From NCBI GenBank assembly GCA_029781795.1, contig JAKOWB010000130.1, positions 29,149-93,148 of the forward strand: a stretch of 64,000 nt of DNA. Direction: 5' to 3'. A program made the translations under genes and the position numbers. The notes under the pieces were generated by a model. The model was not told where the DNA came from. It was given only the letters and a program-made list of their open reading frames with translations, and made no database searches. Of this stretch, positions 34,353 to 42,977 are shown one piece after another (the first letter of the stretch is position 1; every line of letters starts with the position of its first letter). This DNA comes from Pseudomonadota bacterium. Lineage in GTDB: Bacteria > Pseudomonadota > Alphaproteobacteria > Kiloniellales > JACOMY01.

Positions 34353-35527
34353 GGCGCCTGTCCGGCCAGAAGCGCCGCGAAGCGCCGCTGCATAAGGTCG
34401 GCCTGCCGCTCCAGGCTCAGCTCGGCGGCGGCGCGCACGGCCGCCGCCGCACCCAGCGCGGCACGGCGGGCCGGATCCCCCAGCAGCGCGGCGATGGCCG
34501 CCGCCAGGGCGACCGGATCGTCCGACGGCACGGTGAGCCCGGCCTCGCCCAGGATCTCGGGCAGCGCGCCGCGCCGGCTGGCGATCACGGCGGCGCCGCA
34601 GGCCATGGCCTCGGCCGCGACGCGGCCGTACTGCTCCTCCCATCGCGAGGGCACGACGACGATATCCGCAGCCCGCAGATAGGCCGGCACCTCGGCGTGC
34701 AGCGCGTCGAAGAACACCACGCGCGGCCGCAGGCCGGCGGCATCCAGCTGCGCCGACAGCGCGGCGACGTAGCCATCGGGCTCGGCCGGGAAGCGCGGCA
34801 GCAGCAGCTGCCAGTCGCAGTCGGCCAGCCGTCGCAGCGCCTCCAGCAGCAGGTCGATGCCCTTCTGCCTGGCGAGGCGACCGACATAGCAGACCGTCGG
34901 CCGCGTCAGGCCCAGCCGGTCACGCATCGCCGCCCGCGCCGCCGCGTCGGGCTTGAACAAGGCTGGCTCGAAGCCCAGCGGCACGACCGCCGTGCGGCCG
35001 GCGAAGCCCAGCCGCAGCCAGGTCCGCTCGATCTGTCGTGAATGGCAGAAGAGGAGATCGACCCGCCGGCGCGTCGCCAGCGCGGAGAGCCGCGTGCGCA
35101 GATGACGCGCCGCCGGCCTCAGGTGGGCGCGGCACAAGGCCGGCCAGAAGGCCTCGACGGCGTTCTCCAGCGACACCGCCGTCAGCCGGCCGCCCGCCCG
35201 GTGCTGGTATCCGCCCAGCCGGAACGCCAAGGGCGTGTCGGGCTCGTTGTTCAGATGGACGATACGCGGCCGCCGCTGCCGCAGCAGCTCCGCCAGGCCG
35301 CCGATCCGCACGTAGCGCAGGTTGCTGCCGGAAAACTCCAACAGGTGCAGCGGCGGATCGTCGGCAGCCGGCGGTTCGGCCTCGCGGTTGCCTGGCAGGT
35401 GCCAGAGGCTGCGCGCGGTTGCCACCTCCACGGCAAAGCCGCGCCGGGCGAGCGCGGCATAGAGGCGGCGGTTCACCGCCAGGGCCGCGGCGTGATCGAT
35501 CGCCAGGATGTCGGGGCGCGATGGCAT
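34346..35527 (-). CDS. glycosyltransferase family 4
   Basis: GT-B transferase, 393 aa. Donor-binding C-terminal half: 'TVCYVGRLARQKGIDLLLEA', 'VVPSRWEEQYGRVAAEAMAC' (E-x7-E) and 'GAAVIASRRGALPEILGEAG'. The N-terminal acceptor half contains 'RRPRIVHLNNEPDTPLA'. No membrane helix. It lies 9 nt after another GT4 gene and overlaps the flippase gene by 7 nt. Linkage cannot be predicted from the sequence. Confidence 0.9.
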   Translation of the reverse strand: MPSRPDILAIDHAAALAVNRRLYAALARRGFAVEVATARSLWHLPGNREAEPPAADDPPLHLLEFSGSNLRYVRIGGLAELLRQRRPRIVHLNNEPDTPLAFRLGGYQHRAGGRLTAVSLENAVEAFWPALCRAHLRPAARHLRTRLSALATRRRVDLLFCHSRQIERTWLRLGFAGRTAVVPLGFEPALFKPDAAARAAMRDRLGLTRPTVCYVGRLARQKGIDLLLEALRRLADCDWQLLLPRFPAEPDGYVAALSAQLDAAGLRPRVVFFDALHAEVPAYLRAADIVVVPSRWEEQYGRVAAEAMACGAAVIASRRGALPEILGEAGLTVPSDDPVALAAAIAALLGDPARRAALGAAAAVRAAAELSLERQADLMQRRFAALLAGQAPC

Positions 35528-35536
35528 TGCCGCGGG

Positions 35537-36775
35537 CTAGCCCCGGGCCAGGGAGGGCCGGGCGGCCAGCAGCTGGTCCAGCACCGCGTGGAAGGACCGC
35601 GACACCGTTGCGCGATCGTAGTGCCGCGCGACCAGCGCCTGCGCCCGCGCGCCGGCCGCGCGCAACGGCGCCGGGTCGGCCAGCAGCGTGTCGAGGCGTT
35701 CGGCCATGGCATCCGGGTCCGCCGCCACGAACCAACCGGTCTCGCCCTCGATGACGTAGTCCTCGGGACCGCCACAACGGGTCGACAGCACGGGTCGGCC
35801 GCTGGCCATGGCCTCGAGCCCGGAAATGCAGAGGCCCTCCTGCTGCGAGGGTATGACGAAGAGCTCGAGGCCGGCATAGAGCCGCAGCAGCTCGGCACGC
35901 GGCACGCGGCCATGCAGCTCGACCGCTCCCGCCAGTCCGAGCCCGGCGATCGTCTGCAGGATCGCGCCCTCGGGCTCTTCGCCGGCGAGCACCAGGACAC
36001 TGTCCGGGCGTCGGCTGCGCAACAGGGCGAAGGCCTGGAGCAGCAGCGGGATGTTCTTGCGCGGGTCGGCATAGCGGCCGAAGAAACCGATCCGCCGGCC
36101 TGGGCCGGCCGCGGGCCAGGGCTGAGCGGCGCATTCTTCCAGGTCGAGCGGCGGCGGGACGACCTCCAGTACCCGCGCCGCGGGCTGCAGCCGCCTGAGG
36201 ACCGCCTGGCTGTAGCGGCTGATGGTGACCGAGGGCACGCTGCCCAGCAGCCGCCGTTCCAGGCGCCGGCAGAGCGGCGCATCCACCAGGAGGTCCAGCA
36301 GCTGGCGCGGCCAGGGAAAGGACTGGCGGCGCAACTCGCGGTCACCGTCGAAAGGCGTCGCCACCCAGGCCAGCGCCGCGCCGCCGAAGCCCTGGAAGAC
36401 CCCGGCCGGCAGGACCGATCCGCAGACGGCGATGACGAGATCATAGCCCGCCAGCACCCCACGCCAGAGGCGGGTCGGCCGATAGCGCATCGACTCCAGC
36501 TCCGGCAGGCGCACGCCGACACGGTACAGCAGCGTGCCGTCGGCCTGCGTCTCGGTGACGAGGCGCGGGCGGCGGATGGGCAGTGCGAAGAGTGGCACGG
36601 AGAAGTCCGGCGACTGGCGGTAGGGCTCGTACCAGGCCAGATCGGCGCGCCAGCCGCGTTCCGCGAGCAGACCCTGCGCGGCCGCGACCAGCGCGGCGAC
36701 CCCACCCGTGGCACACAGCGTCACCAGCAGCACCCGCGGCCGCTCCTCCGCCGTCATGCCGGGTTGCACATCCAT
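35537..36775 (-). CDS. glycosyltransferase family 4, first gene of the long operon
   Basis: GT-B transferase, 412 aa. 'RRIGFFGRYADPRKNIPLLL', 'LFVIPSQQEGLCISGLEAMA' (E-x7-E) and 'GRPVLSTRCGGPEDYVIEGE' identify the donor domain. 'VLLVTLCATGGVAALVAAAQ' starts the acceptor domain. ATG 36775 has GGAG about 5 nt upstream; ATG 36757 is a weaker alternative. It heads the 14-gene minus-strand operon and is divergent, across 102 nt, from another GT4 gene, so both promoters must lie in that short gap. Confidence 0.88.
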   Translation of the reverse strand: MDVQPGMTAEERPRVLLVTLCATGGVAALVAAAQGLLAERGWRADLAWYEPYRQSPDFSVPLFALPIRRPRLVTETQADGTLLYRVGVRLPELESMRYRPTRLWRGVLAGYDLVIAVCGSVLPAGVFQGFGGAALAWVATPFDGDRELRRQSFPWPRQLLDLLVDAPLCRRLERRLLGSVPSVTISRYSQAVLRRLQPAARVLEVVPPPLDLEECAAQPWPAAGPGRRIGFFGRYADPRKNIPLLLQAFALLRSRRPDSVLVLAGEEPEGAILQTIAGLGLAGAVELHGRVPRAELLRLYAGLELFVIPSQQEGLCISGLEAMASGRPVLSTRCGGPEDYVIEGETGWFVAADPDAMAERLDTLLADPAPLRAAGARAQALVARHYDRATVSRSFHAVLDQLLAARPSLARG

Positions 36776-36877
36776 CGCGCTCCAAGGTCCCCCAAGACGG
36801 CGCCCATGCTGGCCGTCACCTCCGCGAAGGCTAGCACAGCCGCCCGCGCCGGCAGGCATGGGACGCAGAAGGACGTC

Positions 36878-38023
36878 ATGCTACCGTTTCGCAAGACCAT
36901 GCGACTCACCATTGTTCAGGGACCTTACCTGCCGGTTCCGCCCCTGCTCGGTGGCGCGGTCGAGCGTTCCATGCTGTCGCTGGGGCGGCACTGGGCCGCC
37001 GCCGGATGCGAGGTGACACATGTCTCCCGCCGCTTCCCGGGTCTGCCCGACGCCGAGACCAGGGACGGCGTGCGTCATCTCAGGGTACCCAGCCGCGACG
37101 CGCCGGCCGGGCGCCTGTCCTTCCGGTGGCACGAGTGGCTCTACTGCCGCCGCGTGAAGTCCGTCCTGCCCCCGGCCGACATCATCGTCACCAACAGCGT
37201 GATCATGCCGCTGCTGCTGCGCGACGAGCGCTTCGGCAGGCTCGTCGTGCGCATGGAACGGCCACCCAAGGGACAACTGCGCTTCTATCGCCACGCCGCG
37301 CTGATCCAGACCGTGAGCCAGGATATGCGTACGCGCATCCAGGCCGCGGCGCCGGAGCTGGCCGAGCGCATCAGCGTGGTCGGCAGTCCGCTCGACGGCG
37401 CGCTCGCGCCGCTGGACGCCCCTCCGGCCGACCCGGAACGCCAGATCACCTTTGTCGGCCGGCTGCACCCCGAGAAGGGCGTGGACCTGCTGATCGGCGC
37501 CTTCCGTCGCGCGCTGGAGCAGCTGCGCGGCGCTTGGACCCTGACCATCGTCGGTCCCCACGAAGGGCGCGCCGGCGGCGGCGGAGAGGCCTGGCTGGCA
37601 CGCCTGCGGGCGCTGGCCGCCACGGCGGGCGAGCGCATCGCCTTCACCGGACCCATATTCGAACCCGAACGCCTGGCGGCAGAGCTGCGACGAAGCGCGA
37701 TCTTCGCCTATCCGTCGCTGGCAGAGCGCGGCGAGGCGCTGCCGATGGCGCCATTGGAGGCGATGGGCCAAGGTGCCGTGCCGGTCGTCTCCGCGCTTGC
37801 CTGCTTCCGCGACTACCTCGACCCCGGCAGCAACGGCCTCGCCGTCGATCTGCGCGCCGGGAACGGCGAGGCAGCCCTGGCGACCGCCCTGCTCGCGCTG
37901 ATGAACGACCCGCAACGCCTGACCAGGATGCGGGCCCTTGCCTGCCGGACGGCCCAGAGCTACGCGGCGGCCAGGATCGCCGAGCGACATCTCCAAGACT
38001 TCCGCCAGATACTGGCACGATGA
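36878..38023 (+). CDS. glycosyltransferase family 4
   Basis: GT-B transferase, 381 aa. The donor domain shows 'ITFVGRLHPEKGVDLLIGAF' and 'FAYPSLAERGEALPMAPLEA' (E-x7-E), then MGQGAVPVVSALACFRDYLD. 'TIVQGPYLPVPPLLGGAVER' near the N-terminus is the usual GT4 loop. ATG 36878 has AAGGA about 5 nt upstream; the long open frame before it is antisense to other genes and is not coding. Its TGA overlaps the next start (ATGA), beginning a tightly coupled four-gene operon. Confidence 0.9.
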   Translation: MLPFRKTMRLTIVQGPYLPVPPLLGGAVERSMLSLGRHWAAAGCEVTHVSRRFPGLPDAETRDGVRHLRVPSRDAPAGRLSFRWHEWLYCRRVKSVLPPADIIVTNSVIMPLLLRDERFGRLVVRMERPPKGQLRFYRHAALIQTVSQDMRTRIQAAAPELAERISVVGSPLDGALAPLDAPPADPERQITFVGRLHPEKGVDLLIGAFRRALEQLRGAWTLTIVGPHEGRAGGGGEAWLARLRALAATAGERIAFTGPIFEPERLAAELRRSAIFAYPSLAERGEALPMAPLEAMGQGAVPVVSALACFRDYLDPGSNGLAVDLRAGNGEAALATALLALMNDPQRLTRMRALACRTAQSYAAARIAERHLQDFRQILAR

Positions 38024-39189
38024 GGATCCTCCACGTCATCGCCAACATGGGCAGCGGCTCCGGCGGGCCAACCGCCGCGCTTCGCGGCCTCGCCGCCGCG
38101 CAAGCGGCACAGGGCGACGAAGTGCATGTCGTTTCGGTCAACCTGGATGGCCCGCCCTGGCGGCCGGTCCGCGCGCCTGGCGGCCGGGTGAGGGAAATGC
38201 TGGACGGCGTCGCCTGGGACTTCTTCCCCGGCGCACCGCCGCGCCGCTGGCTGCGCTCGCCGGCACTGGCGCGAGCCCTGCCGGCGGCGATCGCCGCTGC
38301 CGACGCAGTGGAGATCCACGGCCTCTATCTGCATCCCCTGCTGGCCGCCGGCCGCGCCTGCCGCCGGCTCGGCAGGCCCTATGTGCTGCGTCCGCTCGGC
38401 ATCCTCGATCCGGTGATCCAGGGACGGCGACGCTGGCGCAAGCGCATCGCCGGCTGGCTCGGCAGCGACGCGCTGCTGCGCGGGGCCGGCCTGATCCACG
38501 TCACCAGCGAGGCCGAGGCGGCGATCGCGCGCCCCTGGACCGGCGGCACGCCCGTCGCCATCGTGCCGCATGGCGTGACGCCGCCGCCGCGGCCCGACGA
38601 GGCCGCGCTGGCCGCGGCGCGAAGACGTTGGCTGGGCGATGCCGCGGGACCGGTGCTGCTGTTCCTCGGCCGCCTGACCGCGAAGAAGGGGCTGTGCGAC
38701 CTCGTCGCCGCGCTGCCGCCGCTGGTCGCCCGCTGGCCGGGCCTGAGGCTGCTCGCCGTCGGCCGCGACGAGGGCGAAGGCCAGGCGGCCCGCGACCTCG
38801 CCGGGCGCCTGGGGCTGGCCAGGCACCTCGTCATCACCGGCCAGCTCGACGCGCCGGAAGTCGGCGCCGCGCTGGCCCTGGCCACGCTGTTCGTACTGCC
38901 GTCGCGCAGCGAGAACTTCGGCCTGGCTGTGGTCGAGGCCCTGGCGGCCGGCACGCCGGCCGTGATCTCGCCCGGCGTGGCGCTGGCGCCAGCGCTCGAG
39001 GCCGCCGGCGCCGCCGTGGTGGCGCCCCCCGCCGCGCTGGCCGAGCCCCTGGCCCTGCTGCTGTCGGATGCTGCGCGCCGCGCCGCGCTGGCCGAGGCCG
39101 GACGGGCTGCCGCCGCGCGATACAGCTGGGCGGCCGCCGCCGAAAGCCTGCGCGCGCACTACGCGCGTCTGATGCCGGCCTCGCGATGA
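38020..39189 (+). CDS. glycosyltransferase family 4
   Basis: GT-B transferase, 389 aa. The N-terminus 'ILHVIANMGSGSGGPTAALR' matches GT4 enzymes that act early in repeat-unit assembly. 'VLLFLGRLTAKKGLCDLVAA' and 'FVLPSRSENFGLAVVEALAA' (E-x7-E) mark the donor site. 'YVLRPLGILDPV' resembles the P-x-G-x-L/M-D motif of this subfamily. Four-base overlaps couple it to genes on both sides. Sugar unknown. Confidence 0.9.
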   Translation: MRILHVIANMGSGSGGPTAALRGLAAAQAAQGDEVHVVSVNLDGPPWRPVRAPGGRVREMLDGVAWDFFPGAPPRRWLRSPALARALPAAIAAADAVEIHGLYLHPLLAAGRACRRLGRPYVLRPLGILDPVIQGRRRWRKRIAGWLGSDALLRGAGLIHVTSEAEAAIARPWTGGTPVAIVPHGVTPPPRPDEAALAAARRRWLGDAAGPVLLFLGRLTAKKGLCDLVAALPPLVARWPGLRLLAVGRDEGEGQAARDLAGRLGLARHLVITGQLDAPEVGAALALATLFVLPSRSENFGLAVVEALAAGTPAVISPGVALAPALEAAGAAVVAPPAALAEPLALLLSDAARRAALAEAGRAAAARYSWAAAAESLRAHYARLMPASR

Positions 39190-40217
39190 CCGGCGCCGAA
39201 CCCTCCATCAGCCTGGTGGTGCGGCTGCACAACACGGCGCGCTTCGCCGCCGCGGCCATCGCCTCGGCACTGGGCCAGCGGCATGCCGGACTGGAGGTGC
39301 TGGTGATCGACGACGCCTCTTCCGACGAGAGCGCGGCGATCGCCGAGCGCCTGATCGCCGCCTACGCCGGCCCGCACCGCGCCCGCCTGCTGCGGCTGGA
39401 GCGCAACCACGGCTGCGGCGGCGCGCTGCAGGCCGCGGCCGCGGCGGCCGGCGGCGAGGTGATCGTGCTGGCGGACGGCGACGACCTGTCGGACCCGGAG
39501 CGCGCCGCAACGATCGCCGCCGCCTTCGCCACCGCGCCCGACGTGCTGCTGGTGGCGCACGGCCAGCGATCGATCGACGCCGAGGGCCGGCCGATCGCGC
39601 AGCGCGCCGCGGCGGGGCGCGTGCCGGCGCTGGCGGAGGCCGCTTCGCTCGGCCAGGGCTTCGCCGGCGCCGTCTCGGCCTACCGCCGCCGCCTGTTCCG
39701 GGGTCTTGCGCCGCTCGACGGCCTGACGCACAGCGAGGATTGGCTGCTGACCGTGCGCGCCCTGGCCCTCGGCCGTGTCCTGCTGCTGCCGCAGGTCCTG
39801 GTCAGCCGGCGCTCGCATGCCGGCAACATCAGCGGACCCACGGCCGAACTCGCGGCCGCCGCGGCCTATCGCGCCTGGGGCCTCAGGCACGATCGCGCCG
39901 CCTTTGCCGCCTATGCGCGCCTGCGCGCCGACCTCCCGCGGCTGCCGGCGGCGCAACGGGCGGAACTGGGGCCGGCCCTGACCCGGGGGCTGCGCCGCCT
40001 GCGCCTGAGGCGCGCCGCGGCCCGCGTGCCGCTTGGCCGCCTGCCGGCCCTGGTGCGCGCGCTTCGCCGCACCGGCACCAGCCAGCGCGGCATCTGGCGC
40101 GACCTGATGCGGTTGCGCTGGCCCGGCCTCATGCTGCATCAAGGCCGTCGCGATCCCATGCGGCGGGCCATCCTGGCCGACGTGGCGCGGCAAGGAGCGG
40201 AGCGGCGCAAGCCATGA
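39186..40217 (+). CDS. glycosyltransferase family 2
   Basis: GT-A fold transferase, 343 aa: 'ISLVVRLHNTARFAAAAIAS', 'LEVLVIDDASSDESAAIAER', 'EVIVLADGDDLSDPERAATI' (metal-binding D-D-D cluster) and 'DGLTHSEDWLLTVRALALG' (acceptor ED motif). No membrane helix; the last 90 residues are rich in Arg. Coupled by ATGA overlaps to the GT4 gene before it and the galE-like gene after it. Confidence 0.9.
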   Translation: MTGAEPSISLVVRLHNTARFAAAAIASALGQRHAGLEVLVIDDASSDESAAIAERLIAAYAGPHRARLLRLERNHGCGGALQAAAAAAGGEVIVLADGDDLSDPERAATIAAAFATAPDVLLVAHGQRSIDAEGRPIAQRAAAGRVPALAEAASLGQGFAGAVSAYRRRLFRGLAPLDGLTHSEDWLLTVRALALGRVLLLPQVLVSRRSHAGNISGPTAELAAAAAYRAWGLRHDRAAFAAYARLRADLPRLPAAQRAELGPALTRGLRRLRLRRAAARVPLGRLPALVRALRRTGTSQRGIWRDLMRLRWPGLMLHQGRRDPMRRAILADVARQGAERRKP

Positions 40218-41188
40218 CGACGCGCGTACTGGTCACCGGCGGGGCCGGCTATGTCGGCGGCCACACCTGCAAGGCCCTCGCCGCGGCCGGCTTCCTGCCG
40301 GTCAGCTATGACGATCTCTCCACCGGCCATCGCGCGGCGCTGCGCTGGGGGCCGCTGGTCGAGGGCGACATCCGCGACGGCGCGCGCCTGGCCGCCGCGC
40401 TGGCCGAGTACCGTCCCGCCGCCGTGCTGCACTTCGCCGCCCAGGCCTATGTCCACCAGTCCGTGGCCGATCCGCTCGGCACCTACGAGATGAACGTGCA
40501 GGGCTCGCTGACGCTGCTGCGCGCGGTCATGGCGGCGGGCGCGCCGCCGCTGGTCTTCTCCTCCACCTGCTCGCTCTATGGCGCCAGCGAGGCCGCGCTG
40601 CTGGACGAGAGCCAGCCGGTGCGGCCGATGAACCCCTATGCCGCCAGCAAGGCCATGGTCGAGCGCCTGCTCGCCGACCTCGGGCCGCTCGGCCACCGCC
40701 ATGCGGCGCTGCGCTACTTCAACGCCGCCGGCGCCGACCCCGAGGGCGAGATCGGCGAGGATCACGAGCCCGAGCCGCACCTCATTCCCAACGTGCTGCG
40801 CGCCGCGATGGGCCGCAACACGGCGGTGACGATCCACGGCGACGACTACCCGACGCCGGACGGCACCTGCATCCGCGACTACGTGCATGTCAGCGACCTG
40901 GCGGCGGCGCATGTGCTGGCGCTGCAGCACCTGCTGGCCGGCGGGCCCTCGCTGACGGTGAACCTGGGCAGCGGCGTCGGCGCCTCCGTCGCCGAGGTGA
41001 TCGCCGCCGCCGAGCGCGTCACCGGATGCCCAGTGCCGGTCCGGCGCGGTCCGCGTCGCCCCGGCGACCCGCCGCGCCTGGTGGCCAGCGCCGCGCTGGC
41101 CAGGCGGCTGCTCGGCTGGCAGGCCCGCCGTTCCGACCTCGACACCATCCTGGCCGACGCCTGGGCCTGGGAGCGCGCTAGATCCTGA
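40214..41188 (+). CDS. galE: UDP-glucose 4-epimerase-like protein
   Basis: Interconverts UDP-glucose and UDP-galactose or the N-acetyl forms. The 324-aa protein shows 'RVLVTGGAGYVGGHTCKALA', 'HFAAQAYVHQSVADPLGTYE', 'SSTCSLYG' (116-123), Tyr142/Lys146 in 'PYAASK', 'ALRYFNAAGADPEGEIGEDH' and 'TPDGTCIRDYVHVSDLAAAH', all GalE hallmarks. It ends the operon started at 36878 and overlaps the convergent amidotransferase gene by 11 nt. Confidence 0.93.
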   Translation: MTTRVLVTGGAGYVGGHTCKALAAAGFLPVSYDDLSTGHRAALRWGPLVEGDIRDGARLAAALAEYRPAAVLHFAAQAYVHQSVADPLGTYEMNVQGSLTLLRAVMAAGAPPLVFSSTCSLYGASEAALLDESQPVRPMNPYAASKAMVERLLADLGPLGHRHAALRYFNAAGADPEGEIGEDHEPEPHLIPNVLRAAMGRNTAVTIHGDDYPTPDGTCIRDYVHVSDLAAAHVLALQHLLAGGPSLTVNLGSGVGASVAEVIAAAERVTGCPVPVRRGPRRPGDPPRLVASAALARRLLGWQARRSDLDTILADAWAWERARS

Positions 41189-42977
41189 GCAGCGAGCGCG
41201 GGCCGGTCATGGCGCGATAGACGAAGCGCGACCAGCCGCGCAGGCCGCGCCCGGCGATTCCCTCGGCCTTGAGCCACTGCTCCACCGGCACGACGAAGCC
41301 GGTCTTGCGGCGCACGGCCACGGCGTTCGGCAGGCGGCTGTCGCCCGCCACCAGGTCAGCCTTGCCGGGCGGCGTCGCGGCGGCCAGAAGCGGCGCGATC
41401 TGGCGGTGCAGCGTGGCGTCGGCGAAGGGCGTGCGGATCTCCAGGCTGTGCGCCATGCCGGCCCAGTCGGCGTCGCGCAGCAGGCGCGGCGTCATGTAGT
41501 GCTGGCACTCCAGCGCCGCGACCTTCTGGTGCGGCGTGACCAGGCCCTCCAGGCTGCGCTCCAGCATCTCCAGCGTCGCCAGCTCCCGCAGGCCGGCGCG
41601 GGCCACCTCCTCGCCCAGCAGCGCGGCGATCTCCCAGGGCATGTGCAGGGCCCGCCGCAGCAGATAGGCGCCGGCGTAGCTGCCGGCGTACTCGGGCAGG
41701 CCCGCCCACTTGGGCGAGGCCGTCGCGGGCAGCAGGCGGGCCCAGAGCCGCCGCAGCGGCCCGCCCAGGCCGAGCGCCCGCGGCAGGCGCCAGCCACGGC
41801 CGGCGAGCCGTGGCACCTGGGTGAAACTGGGATAGCCGCCGAGCAACTCGTCGGCGCCCAGGCCGGAAAGCGCGACGCGATGTCCGGCTTCGGCCGCCGC
41901 GCGGGCGATGAAGAAGATGTTCACGCCGTCGATGCTCGGCCGGTCCATGCCGGCGATCAGCAGGTCGCGCGCCGCCAGCAGGTCGCGATGGCCGACGTAG
42001 CGCGCCTGATGCGGCAGGCGGCAGGCCCGCGCGACCTCGGCCGCCAGCGGCACCTCGTCGAGCGGTCCGCCCCGGAACTCCTCCACCCCCAGGGTGAAGC
42101 AGGTCGTGCCGGCGCCCGCCGCGCCCAGCAGCGATGCCAGGCAGGCCGAGTCACGGCCGGCCGAGAGGAAGAGGCTGACCGGCACGTCGGCGCTGAGATG
42201 CGCCCGCAGCGACTCGCCGACGATCGACCGCAGCGCCTGTTGCCGTTCGGCGGCCGCCAGCGGCGGCGCGGGTGCGGCGACCAGCAGCCCGGGCAAGGTT
42301 TCGAGGTGCCGGCTCCAGCTCCGGCCATCCAGCCCCTGCCAGCGGATGCCGCCGGGCGGCATGGCGCGGATACCGGCATAGAGCGTGAAGGGGTCCGGCA
42401 CGTGCCCCCAGAGGAAGAAGCCGACGTGGCCCGCGGCTTCCGGGCCGGTGTCGACCCGACCGCCCGACAGCAGCGCCTTGACCTGCGAGGCGATGCGCAG
42501 CGTCCGGCCGTCGTCGGCGACGTAGAGCGGCTTGATGCCCAGGGGATCGCGCGCCAGCAGGAGGCCGCGCCGCTCGCCATCCCAGATCGCAAGGGCATAC
42601 ATGCCGCGCAGGCGGCCGAGGCCCTCGACTCCCTCGGCGGCATAGAGCGCCAGGATCACCTCGGTGTCGGTCTGCGTGCGGAAGACGGCGCCCCGCGCCT
42701 CGAGCCCGCGGCGCAGGTCTCGCCAGTTGTAGATCTCGCCGTTGTAGACGATGGCGAGGCGCCCGTCGGCGCTCCACAGCGGCTGCAGGCCGGCCGCGCT
42801 GGTGTCGATGATCGCCAGGCGCCGCTGCGCCAGACCGATGCGCCCGTCAGGCGACAGCCAGGCGCCTTCGCCATCCGGTCCGCGCGGCATCATCGCGTCG
42901 CGCAGGCGCAGCAGCTCCTCGCCCTCCACGGGCGGGGCGGCGGAACCATAGGCCAGAATGGCGGCCAGACCGCACAT
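41178..42977 (-). CDS. asparagine synthase-like glutamine amidotransferase
   Basis: Class II amidotransferase, 599 aa. It starts MCGLAAIL with the nucleophile Cys2, has 'LAIVYNGEIYNWRDLRRGLE' in the glutaminase domain, and an ATP-pyrophosphatase motif 'VSLFLSAGRDSACLASLLGA' (SAGxDS form) around residue 270. True AsnB makes asparagine, but homologues in EPS loci are thought to amidate sugar carboxylates. UDP-glucuronate-derived residues would be candidate targets here. Its ATG overlaps the carbamoyltransferase stop by 1 nt (TGATG). Confidence 0.88.
   Translation of the reverse strand: MCGLAAILAYGSAAPPVEGEELLRLRDAMMPRGPDGEGAWLSPDGRIGLAQRRLAIIDTSAAGLQPLWSADGRLAIVYNGEIYNWRDLRRGLEARGAVFRTQTDTEVILALYAAEGVEGLGRLRGMYALAIWDGERRGLLLARDPLGIKPLYVADDGRTLRIASQVKALLSGGRVDTGPEAAGHVGFFLWGHVPDPFTLYAGIRAMPPGGIRWQGLDGRSWSRHLETLPGLLVAAPAPPLAAAERQQALRSIVGESLRAHLSADVPVSLFLSAGRDSACLASLLGAAGAGTTCFTLGVEEFRGGPLDEVPLAAEVARACRLPHQARYVGHRDLLAARDLLIAGMDRPSIDGVNIFFIARAAAEAGHRVALSGLGADELLGGYPSFTQVPRLAGRGWRLPRALGLGGPLRRLWARLLPATASPKWAGLPEYAGSYAGAYLLRRALHMPWEIAALLGEEVARAGLRELATLEMLERSLEGLVTPHQKVAALECQHYMTPRLLRDADWAGMAHSLEIRTPFADATLHRQIAPLLAAATPPGKADLVAGDSRLPNAVAVRRKTGFVVPVEQWLKAEGIAGRGLRGWSRFVYRAMTGPRSLLRI

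Noticed and set aside
35042..36877. Upstream extension of the GT4 frame that begins at 36878
   Set aside because: It is antisense to two GT4 genes on the minus strand; the transferase fold and a ribosome site begin at 36878.
41178..42977. SAGRDS instead of SGGxDS in the amidotransferase ATP site as a sign of inactivation
   Set aside because: SAGxDS forms are frequent in EPS-locus asparagine synthase-like proteins, so it is not evidence of loss of function.
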